Assembly (NCBI GenBank): GCA_002381695.1
Contig: DFXM01000046.1
Coordinates: forward strand, 2,827-66,826
DNA: 64,000 nt
DNA from: Clostridium sp. UBA4108
GTDB lineage: Bacteria; Bacillota; Clostridia; Clostridiales; Clostridiaceae
Reading direction: 5' to 3'
Shown piece after piece: positions 1 to 9,470 of the stretch (positions are counted from its first letter, which is position 1; each line of letters begins with the position of its first letter). The notes under the pieces are model-generated. The model worked only from the letters and a program-made list of their open reading frames with translations. It was not told the DNA's origin and did not search any database. Both the position numbers and the translations under genes were made by a program.

Positions 1-53
1 GGTTTGTGAGTAATAATATATAGTTCGTTATCAACACTATGCTAAAACAAAGC
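1..53. repeat. Arm of a MITE-like repeat, cut by the window edge
   Basis: Positions 1-53 match the reverse complement of 45591-45643 at about 48 of 53 bases. That segment is the left arm of the inverted-repeat element at 45588-45757. The rest of this copy would lie left of the window. No ORF is associated with it. Confidence 0.75.
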
Positions 54-64
54 AAAATATAAAA

Positions 65-100
65 ACACCTAAAAACTACTTTTAAGTAATTCCTAGATGT
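65..100 (-). terminator. Terminator of hydE
   Basis: Imperfect 17-bp inverted repeat (arms 65-81 and 84-100) just past the hydE stop. On the minus strand it is followed by a T-rich run. Confidence 0.65.
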
Positions 101-152
101 TTCTCTTATCTTTATAAATCTATAAGTTTTTCAGAACTTTTAATTGAAGAAT

Positions 153-1256
153 TTACTGCACAAAATTTATAATAGTTTTTGGATGTGTTTTTTCTCCTTC
201 ATCTATACCAGCACAAATATTATCATTATAATCTCCTCGTGACTCTACAATATTATAGCCTATGGAACCTACACGCTTTCGCAAACAAACATTACATTCC
301 GCTGCTTCCTCTCCTGTACATATTTTATTGTCATATAAATCATATTTTTTTCTAACACTTACAGGAGATAAATTAGGCATCAGTACATTAGCTCCAGACA
401 ATATCCCCTTCTCTCTGCCTTTATTATCAAGGGTACCAAGTGATGTTGTGGATGGAATAAGAGCTTTGGGAAGCATTAATCTTAAAATACCCACTAAAAA
501 TAAGGTCAGATCAACACTACCTGATGGGAAATTTGCAAACTCTGTATCCTTATGTGAAATAAAAGGTCCTATACCTACCATATGAGGAGACAGCTCTTTA
601 ATAAACAACAGATCTTCAGCTAAATGCTCTGCTGTTTGATAAGGAGAACCTACCATAAATCCAGTACCTACTTGATACCCAATTTTCTTCAAATTACTCA
701 AGCAGTTTTTTCTATTTTCTAAAGAAAGTGTATTAGGATGAAGCATTTTATAATGTTCTTCATTAGCTGTTTCATGTCTAAGCAGATATCGATTCGCTCC
801 TGCCTCAAAATATTTTAAGTAACTTTCATAACTTTTTTCACCCATTGAAAGTGTGATGGCACAATCGGGATAGTTCTTTCTAATATTACTAACAATATCC
901 ACTATTATATCATCAGTAAAAGCACCGTCTTCTCCCCCTTGTAAAACAAAGGTACGAAAACCTAGCTTGTACCCTGTTTCACAACATGACAATATTTCTT
1001 CTTTACTAAGTCTATATCGATTGGTATTTTTATTACTTTTTCTTATTCCACAATAATAACAATCATTTTTACAGTAATTTGTAAATTCAATTAATCCTCT
1101 AAGATAGATATCTTTATCAAAATGTTTCTGACTCAAAAGTCTTGATTTAGTAAAAAGATATTCACTAATTTCAGTATCAAAATTTTTAATCAAAAAAATG
1201 AACTCTTCTTTTTCTAAGTTATGTGTCTCATATAGTTTATCAATTAAATCTTTCAT
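153..1256 (-). CDS. hydE: [FeFe]-hydrogenase H-cluster maturase HydE (radical SAM)
   Basis: 367 aa, close to the usual HydE length of about 350. The radical-SAM motif CxxxCxxC is C62, C66 and C69 (NDCYYCG context), with a following TIM-barrel-like region. HydE is known to work with HydF and HydG in building the 2Fe subcluster of the H-cluster. HydF and HydG are not in this window, but the hydrogenase itself is, at 35.6-41.7 kb. The start ATG is preceded by AAGGAGTG. The enzyme is cytoplasmic. BioB- or PylB-like radical SAM proteins are the main alternatives, but the sequence around the cluster and the length favour HydE. Confidence 0.88.
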   Translation of the reverse strand: MKDLIDKLYETHNLEKEEFIFLIKNFDTEISEYLFTKSRLLSQKHFDKDIYLRGLIEFTNYCKNDCYYCGIRKSNKNTNRYRLSKEEILSCCETGYKLGFRTFVLQGGEDGAFTDDIIVDIVSNIRKNYPDCAITLSMGEKSYESYLKYFEAGANRYLLRHETANEEHYKMLHPNTLSLENRKNCLSNLKKIGYQVGTGFMVGSPYQTAEHLAEDLLFIKELSPHMVGIGPFISHKDTEFANFPSGSVDLTLFLVGILRLMLPKALIPSTTSLGTLDNKGREKGILSGANVLMPNLSPVSVRKKYDLYDNKICTGEEAAECNVCLRKRVGSIGYNIVESRGDYNDNICAGIDEGEKTHPKTIINFVQ

Positions 1257-1486
1257 ATATCTTTATTTTCACTCCTTGCGTTTTACATGTTTATTCTTTT
1301 CATAAGCAATCACAAGTAAAATTTTGAATAAAATTATATTATTACTTTATCCATCCCTCTAGTAGGGGTACATTTTAAGAATATATTTATTTAAATTTTT
1401 TGTCAATTATATCTTTATAGATAATTTCTATTTAATTCAATATAATTTTCTATGTTAATTTTAGCTTCTGCATAATAAAACTATAC

Positions 1487-1520
1487 ACAAAAAGTGGATT
1501 CTTCTAAATCCACTTTTTGT
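1487..1520. terminator. Hairpin terminator after purB
   Basis: Perfect 14-bp stem (1487-1500 with 1507-1520) and a 6-nt loop. A and T runs inside the stem allow it to work in both directions. It lies 70 bp past the purB stop, in the 333-bp gap before hydE; nothing else is evident in that gap. Confidence 0.8.
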
Positions 1521-1589
1521 AATACCATATTAAAATTTATTTTAGTATAGACCTTTTATTTTTATGAGTGTCCATTAATATACTTACTA

Positions 1590-3020
1590 TTATACATTTA
1601 TTTCAGCAGTTTCCCCTAACAATCCTCTGTTGATTTCTAATATAGGATTAACAACTTCCTGAGTAAAATCATCAACCTGACCACTAGCTCTACCGGTAAA
1701 TTTCCTTGGATCTATTATTCCCAGTATTTCTTCTTTAGTTAATCCAAAGGAATTATCATTTACAATTCTATCAATTAAATCATTGCTCTCTCCAAATTCC
1801 TTTACTTGTCTAGCCGCAGCTAGTGAATGAACTCTTATACTCTCATGTAATTCTTGTCTATCACCGCCACGTTTAACAGCTTCCATTAGTATATTTTCTG
1901 TTGCCATAAATGGTAATTCACTGTTAACATGTGCTGCTATAACCTTTTCGTACACCACCATACCAGAGGTTATATTTATATATAGATTTAATACTCCATC
2001 TAATGCTAAAAATGCCTCAGCAACAGAAATACGCTTATTAGCAGAATCGTCTAAGGTTCGCTCAAACCATTGGGTAGCTGCAGTTATAGCTGGATTTAAG
2101 GAGTTTACAATTATATATCTTGAAAGTGCACTAATTCTTTCACTTCTCATAGGATTCCTCTTATAAGCCATAGCAGAAGATCCAATTTGATTTTTTTCAA
2201 AAGGCTCCTCCATCTCCTTCATGTTTTGAAGCAATCTTAAATCATTACTGAATTTATATGCACTTTGAGCCACCTCTGAAAGAGTGTTAAGTATTATTGA
2301 GTCTAATTTTCTTGAATAGGTCTGCCCTGTTACAGGATAAGAAGCCTTAAATCCCATTTTTTCACATACAATTTTATCGAGAGTCTTTACTTTGTTTTCA
2401 TCTCCATCAAAAAGTGCCATAAAGCTAGCTTGAGTACCTGTAGTACCTTTAACTCCCCTAAATTTCATTTGCTCAATAGCAAAATCTATATTTTCTAAAT
2501 CCATAACTAATTCTTGCATCCAAAGTGTAGCCCTTTTTCCAACAGTGGTTAATTGGGCTGGTTGAAGATGAGTGAATCCTAGTGTAGGAACATCTTTATA
2601 TTTAACTGCAAAATCTTTAAGTTGAGCAATTACATTTATCACTTTTTTTCTTACTACATATAGGGCTTCTCTCATTATAATTAAGTCAGTATTGTCACCA
2701 ACATAACAGCTAGTAGCTCCTAAGTGAATTATTCCCTTAGCTGAAGGTGCTACTACTCCGTAAGTATGCACATGGCTCATAACATCATGGCGTACTTCTT
2801 TTTCTTTTTGTGCAGCTAATTCATAGTCAATATTTTCTATATTATCTCTTAATTCCTTAATTTGTTCTTCCGTTATATTTAATCCTAATTCCTTCTCTCC
2901 TTCTGCTAAAGCCACCCATAGTTTTCTCCATGTGGTGAACTTCATTTCATCAGAGAATATGTAACTCATTTCTTTTGATGAGTATCTAGTATTTAATGGC
3001 GAATTATATAAATTTCTCAT
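1590..3020 (-). CDS. purB: Adenylosuccinate lyase
   Basis: 476 aa, normal for the family. The fumarase/aspartase-superfamily signature is visible as SSAMAYKRNPMRSE, and a TSCYVGDN segment precedes it. The enzyme cleaves SAICAR and adenylosuccinate, releasing fumarate, in de novo purine synthesis. The start has a good site (GGAGGT, 5 nt before ATG). It stands alone, with a terminator downstream, and is not part of the purine-degradation island that begins near 7.9 kb. The protein is cytoplasmic and a homotetramer in known cases. Confidence 0.95.
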   Translation of the reverse strand: MRNLYNSPLNTRYSSKEMSYIFSDEMKFTTWRKLWVALAEGEKELGLNITEEQIKELRDNIENIDYELAAQKEKEVRHDVMSHVHTYGVVAPSAKGIIHLGATSCYVGDNTDLIIMREALYVVRKKVINVIAQLKDFAVKYKDVPTLGFTHLQPAQLTTVGKRATLWMQELVMDLENIDFAIEQMKFRGVKGTTGTQASFMALFDGDENKVKTLDKIVCEKMGFKASYPVTGQTYSRKLDSIILNTLSEVAQSAYKFSNDLRLLQNMKEMEEPFEKNQIGSSAMAYKRNPMRSERISALSRYIIVNSLNPAITAATQWFERTLDDSANKRISVAEAFLALDGVLNLYINITSGMVVYEKVIAAHVNSELPFMATENILMEAVKRGGDRQELHESIRVHSLAAARQVKEFGESNDLIDRIVNDNSFGLTKEEILGIIDPRKFTGRASGQVDDFTQEVVNPILEINRGLLGETAEINV

Positions 3021-3207
3021 AGCTACCTCCGTACAAAAATCTACTTTAGTTTCTTATTATTCACTATTATAACATACTATTATTTAAATTGTCTAATTTT
3101 TATTCGTGTTTTACTAATATATATATAAATCATATAATGTTCTATTTTGTCCTAATATCACATATATATTAGCTATATAAATATAGAATTATTTAAGGGG
3201 GATTCAT

Positions 3208-3414
3208 ATGTGTAAAGTTAGCATGCTAGACAAAATTTCTTTCGTTTTGGTTATAATAGGAGCACTAAACTGGGGAATTATTGGATTAACTAATTTTAAC
3301 CTTGTTCATTTCTTATTTGGGTTTTCAGAAATATTAGCTAGATCCATATATTTATTAATAGGATTAGCTGCTATAAACGTGATAAGATTTTTACTTTGCT
3401 TAAACAAACGATGA
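3208..3414 (+). CDS. DUF378 small membrane protein (YuzA-like)
   Basis: 68 aa with two hydrophobic helices separated by a short loop; the GALNWGIIGLTNFNLV segment is typical of the DUF378/YuzA family, whose function is unknown. Start ATG follows AAGGGGG at 8 nt. It is the only plus-strand gene in this part of the window and has its own terminator at once after the stop. Likely an inner-membrane protein. Confidence 0.85.
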   Translation: MCKVSMLDKISFVLVIIGALNWGIIGLTNFNLVHFLFGFSEILARSIYLLIGLAAINVIRFLLCLNKR

Positions 3415-3422
3415 TGTTTTAG

Positions 3423-3449
3423 AAGAACGCTTTACTTCAAAGCGTTCTT
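3423..3449. terminator. Terminator of the DUF378 gene, likely shared with the helicase gene
   Basis: 11-bp stem (3423-3433 with 3439-3449) followed by T residues on the plus strand. The helicase gene ends 21 bp away on the other strand. Confidence 0.8.
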
Positions 3450-3469
3450 TTATTTATCACAGCTAAAAC

Positions 3470-5815
3470 TTATTTAAAATCATCTAAAATTTCATCCATA
3501 TCGGCTGATTTTTTTACTAAGGAATATCCTTCCCAATCTTTAGGCAGAAGTTTTTTATAGAAAGGAGTATCATATCTGCTATCCAGCAATAATATTACAC
3601 CTTTATCCTGTTCTGTTCTAATAACTCTTCCAGCTGCTTGAATTACTTTATTTATCCCTGGAAAGGTGTAAGAGTAATGAAACCCCATTTTACCTAGATC
3701 ATTGAAATAATTTTCTATACTACTTCTCTCGAAGGATATTTGAGGTAATCCTACTCCTATTATGATTGCACCTACTAATTTATCACCAGTTAGGTCTATT
3801 CCTTCTGAAAAAATCCCACCCAACACACAGAAAGCTATGATATTTTCTTCATAATTATTAAAATTATTTAAAAAATCCTCTCTCTCCTCTTCATTCATAG
3901 AGTTTTGCTGTATGATAACCTTATGATTTGGGAATAGTTCTACGTAAACTTCATGAACTCTTAACAAATACTCATAGGAAGGAAAGAAAACCATGAAATT
4001 CCCATTATAAAGGGTTACTGCTCTATTTATGTATTTACATATAGGATCATAGCTTTTTTCTCTAAATCTGTATCTAGTATCAATATTATTACCTATGATA
4101 ATTTTTCTATTTTCTTTTTTAAAGGGAGATAAAAGTTTTATCTCATAGTCATTTAACTCGCCACCTAAAAGCTCTTTAAAGTAACTTAAAGGAGATAGTG
4201 TTGCAGAAAAGAAGATATTAGCCCTATTACTTTTGATACATTGCTTTATTACTTTAGTTGGATTTAAACAAAAAATCTTGATTCTAAAATCATCTCTATA
4301 GCTCTCCCCATAAGTTATAAATTCCTCATTATAGAATTCACTTATATTGATAAATTGTATAAAGTTAAAGTATATATCTACAAATTCTTCATCTAAAAAT
4401 AACTCTTCTTTCAATTTCAGATTACCTTCTAATTCGTTTACAAAATCCCTCATAAGTAATGCCATATCTGCAGGACCCATATCAATAATTACATATTGTT
4501 CTCTTTTATCACTATACTCATAAAATATTTCCAATAAGGCATTTAATATAGTTCGTAGTTTTTTGCCTTTTCGTCCAAGTTTTTTCTTAATAAGTGCTAT
4601 CCTACTTTCCATAATATCAACAGAATACATTCCCCTAGCTCTATCTACTAAATTATGTGCCTCATCTACTAGAAAAACATATCCTTCATTAGCACCAGCT
4701 CTTTTAAGCATTACTCTTGGGTCAAAAAAATAATTATAATCCCCTATTATAAAATCACAAAAATTAATTAAATCAAGAGAAAATTCAAAGGGGCAAAGAG
4801 TAAATTCTCTGCTGTACTTCTCTATGGTTTCTCTATTTAAAAAGTTTTCCTCTGTTAATATTTTGTATATTCCATCATTAACTCTATCAAAATGACCATT
4901 TGCATAAATACAGCTTTCTTTATCGCAAACAAATTCATCATTAAAACATATTTTTTCCTTTGCAGTTAGAGTTAGTAGTTTCAGCTCTAAATTTTTATCT
5001 TTCAAAAGAGATATAGTACTTTCTACTAACTGTTGAGTAGTATTTTTCGCAGTTAGATATATAATTTTTTCTCCATAGCCATAGCCAAGGGCTTTAACAG
5101 CTGGAAATATGGTGGATAAGGTTTTTCCGATTCCTGTAGGAGCTTCTATATAAATATTTTTTCCTTCTTTAATAGTACTATATATGTTAGCTGCTAATTC
5201 TCGTTGTCCTTTTCTATAGTTTTCAAAGGGAAAGCTCATAGTTTCAATAGACGTATTCCTTGTCTTTAACCATTTGCTAGCTAATTCTCCCCATTTTAAG
5301 TAATCTTTTATTACAGAATTAAAAAACTCTGAAGCTTCAGTAATGGTTAGAGCTTGTTCTAGTGTCTTAGTATAATGCTTATCTCTATCACAATATATAA
5401 GTTGAACAGTTATAGTCTCTAAGGAATTCTGTAATGCATATATATATGCGTATATTTTTGCCTGAGCCCAATGAAGTGGATTAAAATCTTCAGTAATATC
5501 TCTAATATCCTTAGAAGTACTTTTGATTTCTATAATCGTTACTCCACCTTCTTTTATTATTATTCCATCAGCTCTTCCTTCCACCTTAAAACATAGATTA
5601 TTAAATTCAAAGCTATGACTTAAAAATATCTCATTTAAATACTCCATATTCTCTGAAGCCTTACTTTGATCTTTTAAATCTTTTTGAATTAATTGGTGAA
5701 TCTTAACTCCCTCTCTAGCTGAGGACATACCGCCTAAACCACTCTCAATACTACCATGTCTATATATAAACTCTACTAATCCTCTTACCGAGAGATTTAT
5801 AACCTCACTTTTCAT
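3470..5815 (-). CDS. Fe-S helicase of the XPD/DinG type with N-terminal PD-(D/E)XK nuclease-like domain
   Basis: 781 aa. Residues 1-180 carry a nuclease-like core with D83 and E96-I-K98, as in Cas4/AddB/RecB-type nucleases. The helicase part follows: Walker A APTGIGKT near residue 225, four cysteines between about 290 and 345 (CFNDEFVC, ESC, CPFEF) that fit the XPD 4Fe-4S cluster, a VDEAH box near 385 and a C-terminal QAAGRVIR motif. The family unwinds DNA 5'-3' in repair. The gene lies 39 bp downstream of an ABC-F gene on the same strand. The exact biological role of this fused type is not settled, and the nuclease activity is inferred from motifs only. Confidence 0.85.
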   Translation of the reverse strand: MKSEVINLSVRGLVEFIYRHGSIESGLGGMSSAREGVKIHQLIQKDLKDQSKASENMEYLNEIFLSHSFEFNNLCFKVEGRADGIIIKEGGVTIIEIKSTSKDIRDITEDFNPLHWAQAKIYAYIYALQNSLETITVQLIYCDRDKHYTKTLEQALTITEASEFFNSVIKDYLKWGELASKWLKTRNTSIETMSFPFENYRKGQRELAANIYSTIKEGKNIYIEAPTGIGKTLSTIFPAVKALGYGYGEKIIYLTAKNTTQQLVESTISLLKDKNLELKLLTLTAKEKICFNDEFVCDKESCIYANGHFDRVNDGIYKILTEENFLNRETIEKYSREFTLCPFEFSLDLINFCDFIIGDYNYFFDPRVMLKRAGANEGYVFLVDEAHNLVDRARGMYSVDIMESRIALIKKKLGRKGKKLRTILNALLEIFYEYSDKREQYVIIDMGPADMALLMRDFVNELEGNLKLKEELFLDEEFVDIYFNFIQFINISEFYNEEFITYGESYRDDFRIKIFCLNPTKVIKQCIKSNRANIFFSATLSPLSYFKELLGGELNDYEIKLLSPFKKENRKIIIGNNIDTRYRFREKSYDPICKYINRAVTLYNGNFMVFFPSYEYLLRVHEVYVELFPNHKVIIQQNSMNEEEREDFLNNFNNYEENIIAFCVLGGIFSEGIDLTGDKLVGAIIIGVGLPQISFERSSIENYFNDLGKMGFHYSYTFPGINKVIQAAGRVIRTEQDKGVILLLDSRYDTPFYKKLLPKDWEGYSLVKKSADMDEILDDFK

Positions 5816-5854
5816 ATTATCTCAATCCTTTAATTAAAACAGTTCTTAAATTTT

Positions 5855-7768
5855 CTACTGTTTATTTCTATTAGTTTCTATTAGTTCATTTAATTCATTT
5901 AAATAAGTCCATCTCTCCATTAAATATTCTAATTCTTCATTGAAGGTTTTCTGTTTTTTTAATAATTCTTGAAGAAGTACAAAATCACTTCCAGCACTAT
6001 TTATACTTTCCTCTATTTCTAGTATTTCATTTTCTTTTTCTTCTATTTTACTATCTATTTCTTCAAATTCCTTCTGTTCCTTATAAGAGAATTTCAGCGT
6101 CTTATTCTTTTTATTATCTTTCTTATCTTCTTTTTCCTTTTTAGATTTCTCTTCTATTTTTCCTTCTTCTTCAGATTCTTTTGCACCTTTATAATCACTA
6201 TAATTTCCCACTAAAGTTCCTATAACTCCATTACCTTCAAAGCTAAATATTTTATTAGCCATTCTATCTAGAAAGTATCTATCGTGAGATATGGTAACAA
6301 TAGTACCATTAAATCTATCTAGATAATCTTCCAATATAGTTAGAGTTTCTATATCTAAATCATTGGTAGGCTCATCTAAAAAAAGTACATTTGGAGCCTC
6401 CATTAATATGCTTAAAAGATATAATCTTCTCTTTTCTCCTCCTGATAATTTGGATATCTTTGAATGTTGCATAGAACCACTAAATAGGAAATTTTCTAGC
6501 ATTTGCGATGCTGTAATCTTTTCTCCATCACTGGTAGCTATATATTCTGCTTTGTTTCTAATATGTTCTATTACTCTTAGTTCTTCATCTAATTCCTGAT
6601 TTCCTTGAGTAAAATATCCAATCTTAACAGTATCTCCTATAACTACTTCTCCCTTATCGGGTTTTATTAATCCTGCTATAATATTCAGTAGAGTAGATTT
6701 TCCTACTCCGTTATTGCCTATAATTCCTACCCTGTCTTCTCTGGTAAATATATAACTAAAGCCCTTTATTAACTCTTTACTGCCATAAGATTTGTTTATA
6801 TTGTATAATTCAATAATTTTTTTACCTAGTCTGGAAGAAGTAGTATTAATATCTACCTTTTCTTCATTTACTTTATATGATGTGTCTTGAAGTTCGTTAA
6901 ATCTTTGAATTCTCGCTTTCTGTTTTGTACTTCTAGCCTGAGCACCTCTTCTAATCCACTTAAGCTCATTTCTATAGAGATTTTCGCGCTTTCTTTCAAG
7001 GGATTGCATCATATCTAATCTTTCAAGCTTTTTCTCTAAAAACGTAGAATAGTTACCTGTATATGTGTATGTATCCCCTTCATATATCTCAATAATCTTA
7101 TTTGTGATTCTATCTAAGAAGTATCTATCATGGGTTATCATTATGATTGCCATACTTTTACCCTTTAAAATCTCCTCCATATAATCTATAAGTTCATTAT
7201 CCATATGATTCGTTGGCTCATCCAGAATTAATAGGTCGCATGGATTAATTAACGCATTACAAAGACCAACTCTTTTCACTTGCCCACCAGATAACTCTCC
7301 CATAGGTTGATAAAAATCCTCTATTTTTAACTTAGTTAATAATGCTTTAGCTTCACTTTCTATCTTCCATCCATCTAGTGCATCTAGTTCATTAGATAAT
7401 TTAATAAGTTTGTTTTGAAGAATTTCATCAGAACTATTTATCTTTAATTCTCCTAGGACTTTTTCGTAACTATTTAATGTCCTAATAACTTCACTATCAC
7501 CCTTAAATACATGATCTAAAATAGTATCTTTAGGCTCAAAGGTTATATCCTGTGGTAAATATCCAATTCTTAATCCGTTCATTTTAACTATATTTCCACT
7601 GTCCGGTACTTCTATGCCAGATATGATTTTTAATAAGGTTGACTTTCCAGTACCATTAATTCCTATAACTCCTATTTTATCTTTCTCAGTAATAGTTAAT
7701 TTTATATCTTTCAATAGCTGTTTCTCACTATAGCTCTTGCATATGTTTTCTAAGGTTATTAAATTCAT
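5855..7768 (-). CDS. ABC-F family ATPase (Uup/YfmR type)
   Basis: 637 aa with two ABC domains and no membrane segments. Walker A motifs are GINGTGKST and GNNGVGKST, signatures are LSGGQ and LSGGE, and a charged linker joins the domains. A lysine/glutamate-rich coiled-coil tail (about residues 545-637) is typical of Uup/YfmR. These proteins act on the ribosome rather than as transporters. Probably transcribed with the downstream helicase gene. An antibiotic-resistance role is possible but nothing here argues for it. Confidence 0.87.
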   Translation of the reverse strand: MNLITLENICKSYSEKQLLKDIKLTITEKDKIGVIGINGTGKSTLLKIISGIEVPDSGNIVKMNGLRIGYLPQDITFEPKDTILDHVFKGDSEVIRTLNSYEKVLGELKINSSDEILQNKLIKLSNELDALDGWKIESEAKALLTKLKIEDFYQPMGELSGGQVKRVGLCNALINPCDLLILDEPTNHMDNELIDYMEEILKGKSMAIIMITHDRYFLDRITNKIIEIYEGDTYTYTGNYSTFLEKKLERLDMMQSLERKRENLYRNELKWIRRGAQARSTKQKARIQRFNELQDTSYKVNEEKVDINTTSSRLGKKIIELYNINKSYGSKELIKGFSYIFTREDRVGIIGNNGVGKSTLLNIIAGLIKPDKGEVVIGDTVKIGYFTQGNQELDEELRVIEHIRNKAEYIATSDGEKITASQMLENFLFSGSMQHSKISKLSGGEKRRLYLLSILMEAPNVLFLDEPTNDLDIETLTILEDYLDRFNGTIVTISHDRYFLDRMANKIFSFEGNGVIGTLVGNYSDYKGAKESEEEGKIEEKSKKEKEDKKDNKKNKTLKFSYKEQKEFEEIDSKIEEKENEILEIEESINSAGSDFVLLQELLKKQKTFNEELEYLMERWTYLNELNELIETNRNKQ

Positions 7769-7887
7769 GTCATCATTCCTTTAAATTAATTTTAATGTTT
7801 TACATTTCACACTAATGATTATACCTAATTAGCTAAAATTTTGCCATATTTAATAGTACATAAAAAAGAACCCCTTAAAGAGGTCCT

Positions 7888-8418
7888 CTATGCACTAATT
7901 CTATGTTCTTTTACTCCAATCTTTTGAAGGTCTACCTTCATTACATCTTTTAACAACTTTAATATTGGTAATGCTATTACACCATCTATCATATGGTGAA
8001 CTAAAGTTCCTATTGCTGTAACTACAAAGGCAAGAAAAATATTTTGGGTAAGTGCATATACCATTACTGACTCTATTATTGCATGTATAGGTGAGGTAAT
8101 AGCAACTACCTTTTTATAAGACATGTTTTTATCTACTAATTTTGCTCCTACATAGCCTACTACTATATGGGATGTAGCTCTAAGTGCCACTATTGGATCT
8201 GGGATCGCAAATAAAAATCCTACGGCAGAGCCAAGTCCTACTACTCCAGCTTCAAAGGAGCCTAAGTACATAGCGACAAATAGCGGAACATGTGCAGCCA
8301 ATGTAGCTGAGAATGGAGGTATGTATACCTTAAGAAAAGGCCCAAATACTATGGGAATAATTAGTGATATTGCTATTAAAAGTGCGGTAATGACCATTTT
8401 TTTTACATTAGTCTTCAT
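7888..8418 (-). CDS. ECF transporter S component, niacin-type (NiaX-like)
   Basis: 176 aa with about five or six hydrophobic helices and very few charges, which fits a membrane-embedded ECF substrate-binding subunit. The stretches FSATLAAHVPLFVAMYLG and the RATSHIVVG segment resemble the niacin-specific S component as I remember it, but I cannot search to confirm. S components work with a shared EcfA/A'/T module that is not in this window. The gene has its own promoter and lies next to a hydroxylase shaped like nicotinate dehydrogenase, which supports nicotinate or a related heterocycle as substrate. The start has AAGGAGG at 6 nt. Confidence 0.7.
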   Translation of the reverse strand: MKTNVKKMVITALLIAISLIIPIVFGPFLKVYIPPFSATLAAHVPLFVAMYLGSFEAGVVGLGSAVGFLFAIPDPIVALRATSHIVVGYVGAKLVDKNMSYKKVVAITSPIHAIIESVMVYALTQNIFLAFVVTAIGTLVHHMIDGVIALPILKLLKDVMKVDLQKIGVKEHRISA

Positions 8419-8453
8419 TTTTATCCTCCTTGATATACTGATGTATATACACT

Positions 8454-8482
8454 AGTATACACCTATATTCCCATGTTGTAAA
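8454..8482 (-). promoter_or_regulatory. Sigma-A-type promoter of the ECF S component
   Basis: Minus-strand TTTACA (8477-8482), 17-bp spacer, TATACT (8454-8459), about 40 bp upstream of the ATG. A TATAC-TAGT-GTATA inverted repeat overlaps the -10 box and could be an operator. Confidence 0.65.
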
Positions 8483-8486
8483 CATG

Positions 8487-8520
8487 AAAATATCCACTAA
8501 GCTAACTTAGTGGATATTTT
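8487..8520 (-). terminator. Terminator of the ndhFSLM-like operon
   Basis: Perfect 15-bp stem (8487-8501 with 8506-8520), 4-nt loop, 8 bp past the stop of the last hydroxylase gene; its arms supply the T run. Confidence 0.85.
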
Positions 8521-8528
8521 ATATTTAT

Positions 8529-9458
8529 TTATTTATTTTTTATGGCAAGGAGTAATTTATCACAGGTTACTGGCACCTCATACATTCTTACACCAACTGC
8601 ATCGTATATAGCATTTAATATAGCTGGGGCTGTTGGTATCATTACAGGTTCTCCTATACCTTTAGCACCATAGGGCCCACTTTCTTCAATTTCTTCTATG
8701 AAAAAAGTCTCAACACGTGGAACATCTTTGCTTGTAGGTATTATATAGTCTGAGAAGTTCTTATTTTTTATATTTCCTTTATTTAACTCTATTTCTTCCA
8801 TAATAGCATATCCTATACCCATGGCAACTCCACCTTGAGCTTGGCCTTCAGCCGAAACTGGATTAATTATTTTTCCTGCATCATTTACTGCCAATACTTC
8901 AATAACATCGATTTTACCAGTCTCATCATCAACTTCTATGGTAACTCTCTGAGCTGCAAATGTATACGGCCAATATGGATCTCCCTGTCCTGTTTCTAAA
9001 TCAACCTTGGAAGTTTTCACCTTGAAGTATCCCTCTGCAACTGTAGAAATTGAATTATTTTTCATCAAAGTAAATAACTCTTTTAATTTACTTTGATTTA
9101 AATCCAAATCTTCTTTTTCTATTGCTAGTTCCATATTATTTCTTAGATTTTTACAGGCATCCAACACTGCATTCCCTGTATTATATGTTTGTCTACTTGC
9201 AGCTGCAGTTCCACTATCATGTATTAAACTTGTATTATCGTATATAATTTCTACTAGTTCTTTCCCAATTCCTAGGGTTTCCACAGCTATTTGCCACATA
9301 ACACTAATTCCCCCTGAGCCAACATCGGATACTTCTACAAATACTTTTACATTCCCATCCTCAGTGAGCTTTGCAGTGGCCCTAGATTCATCTGGAAAAC
9401 CATTTCCATAGCCAGTTCCATAGAATATAGAAGCATATCCTACACCTTTTCTTTTCAT
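8529..9458 (-). CDS. Molybdenum hydroxylase, C-terminal Mo-subunit half (NdhM-like)
   Basis: 309 aa, matching the second half of a xanthine-dehydrogenase-family Mo subunit: VGSGGISVMWQ, ASRQTYNTG, EGQAQGGVAMG, and the YGAKGIGEP motif with the glutamate expected for catalysis. It begins 12 bp after the gene for the first half, with its own ribosome site (AAGGGGGTG before ATG), so the split looks like two real genes and not a frameshift. Eubacterium barkeri nicotinate dehydrogenase has exactly this split (NdhL plus NdhM). The substrate is therefore likely nicotinate or a purine; sequence alone does not decide it. Confidence 0.82.
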   Translation of the reverse strand: MKRKGVGYASIFYGTGYGNGFPDESRATAKLTEDGNVKVFVEVSDVGSGGISVMWQIAVETLGIGKELVEIIYDNTSLIHDSGTAAASRQTYNTGNAVLDACKNLRNNMELAIEKEDLDLNQSKLKELFTLMKNNSISTVAEGYFKVKTSKVDLETGQGDPYWPYTFAAQRVTIEVDDETGKIDVIEVLAVNDAGKIINPVSAEGQAQGGVAMGIGYAIMEEIELNKGNIKNKNFSDYIIPTSKDVPRVETFFIEEIEESGPYGAKGIGEPVMIPTAPAILNAIYDAVGVRMYEVPVTCDKLLLAIKNK

Positions 9459-9470
9459 AACTTCACCCCC

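Noticed and set aside
262..585. Plus-strand open frame of 107 codons inside hydE
   Set aside because: Antisense shadow of a well-supported gene, with no ribosome site.
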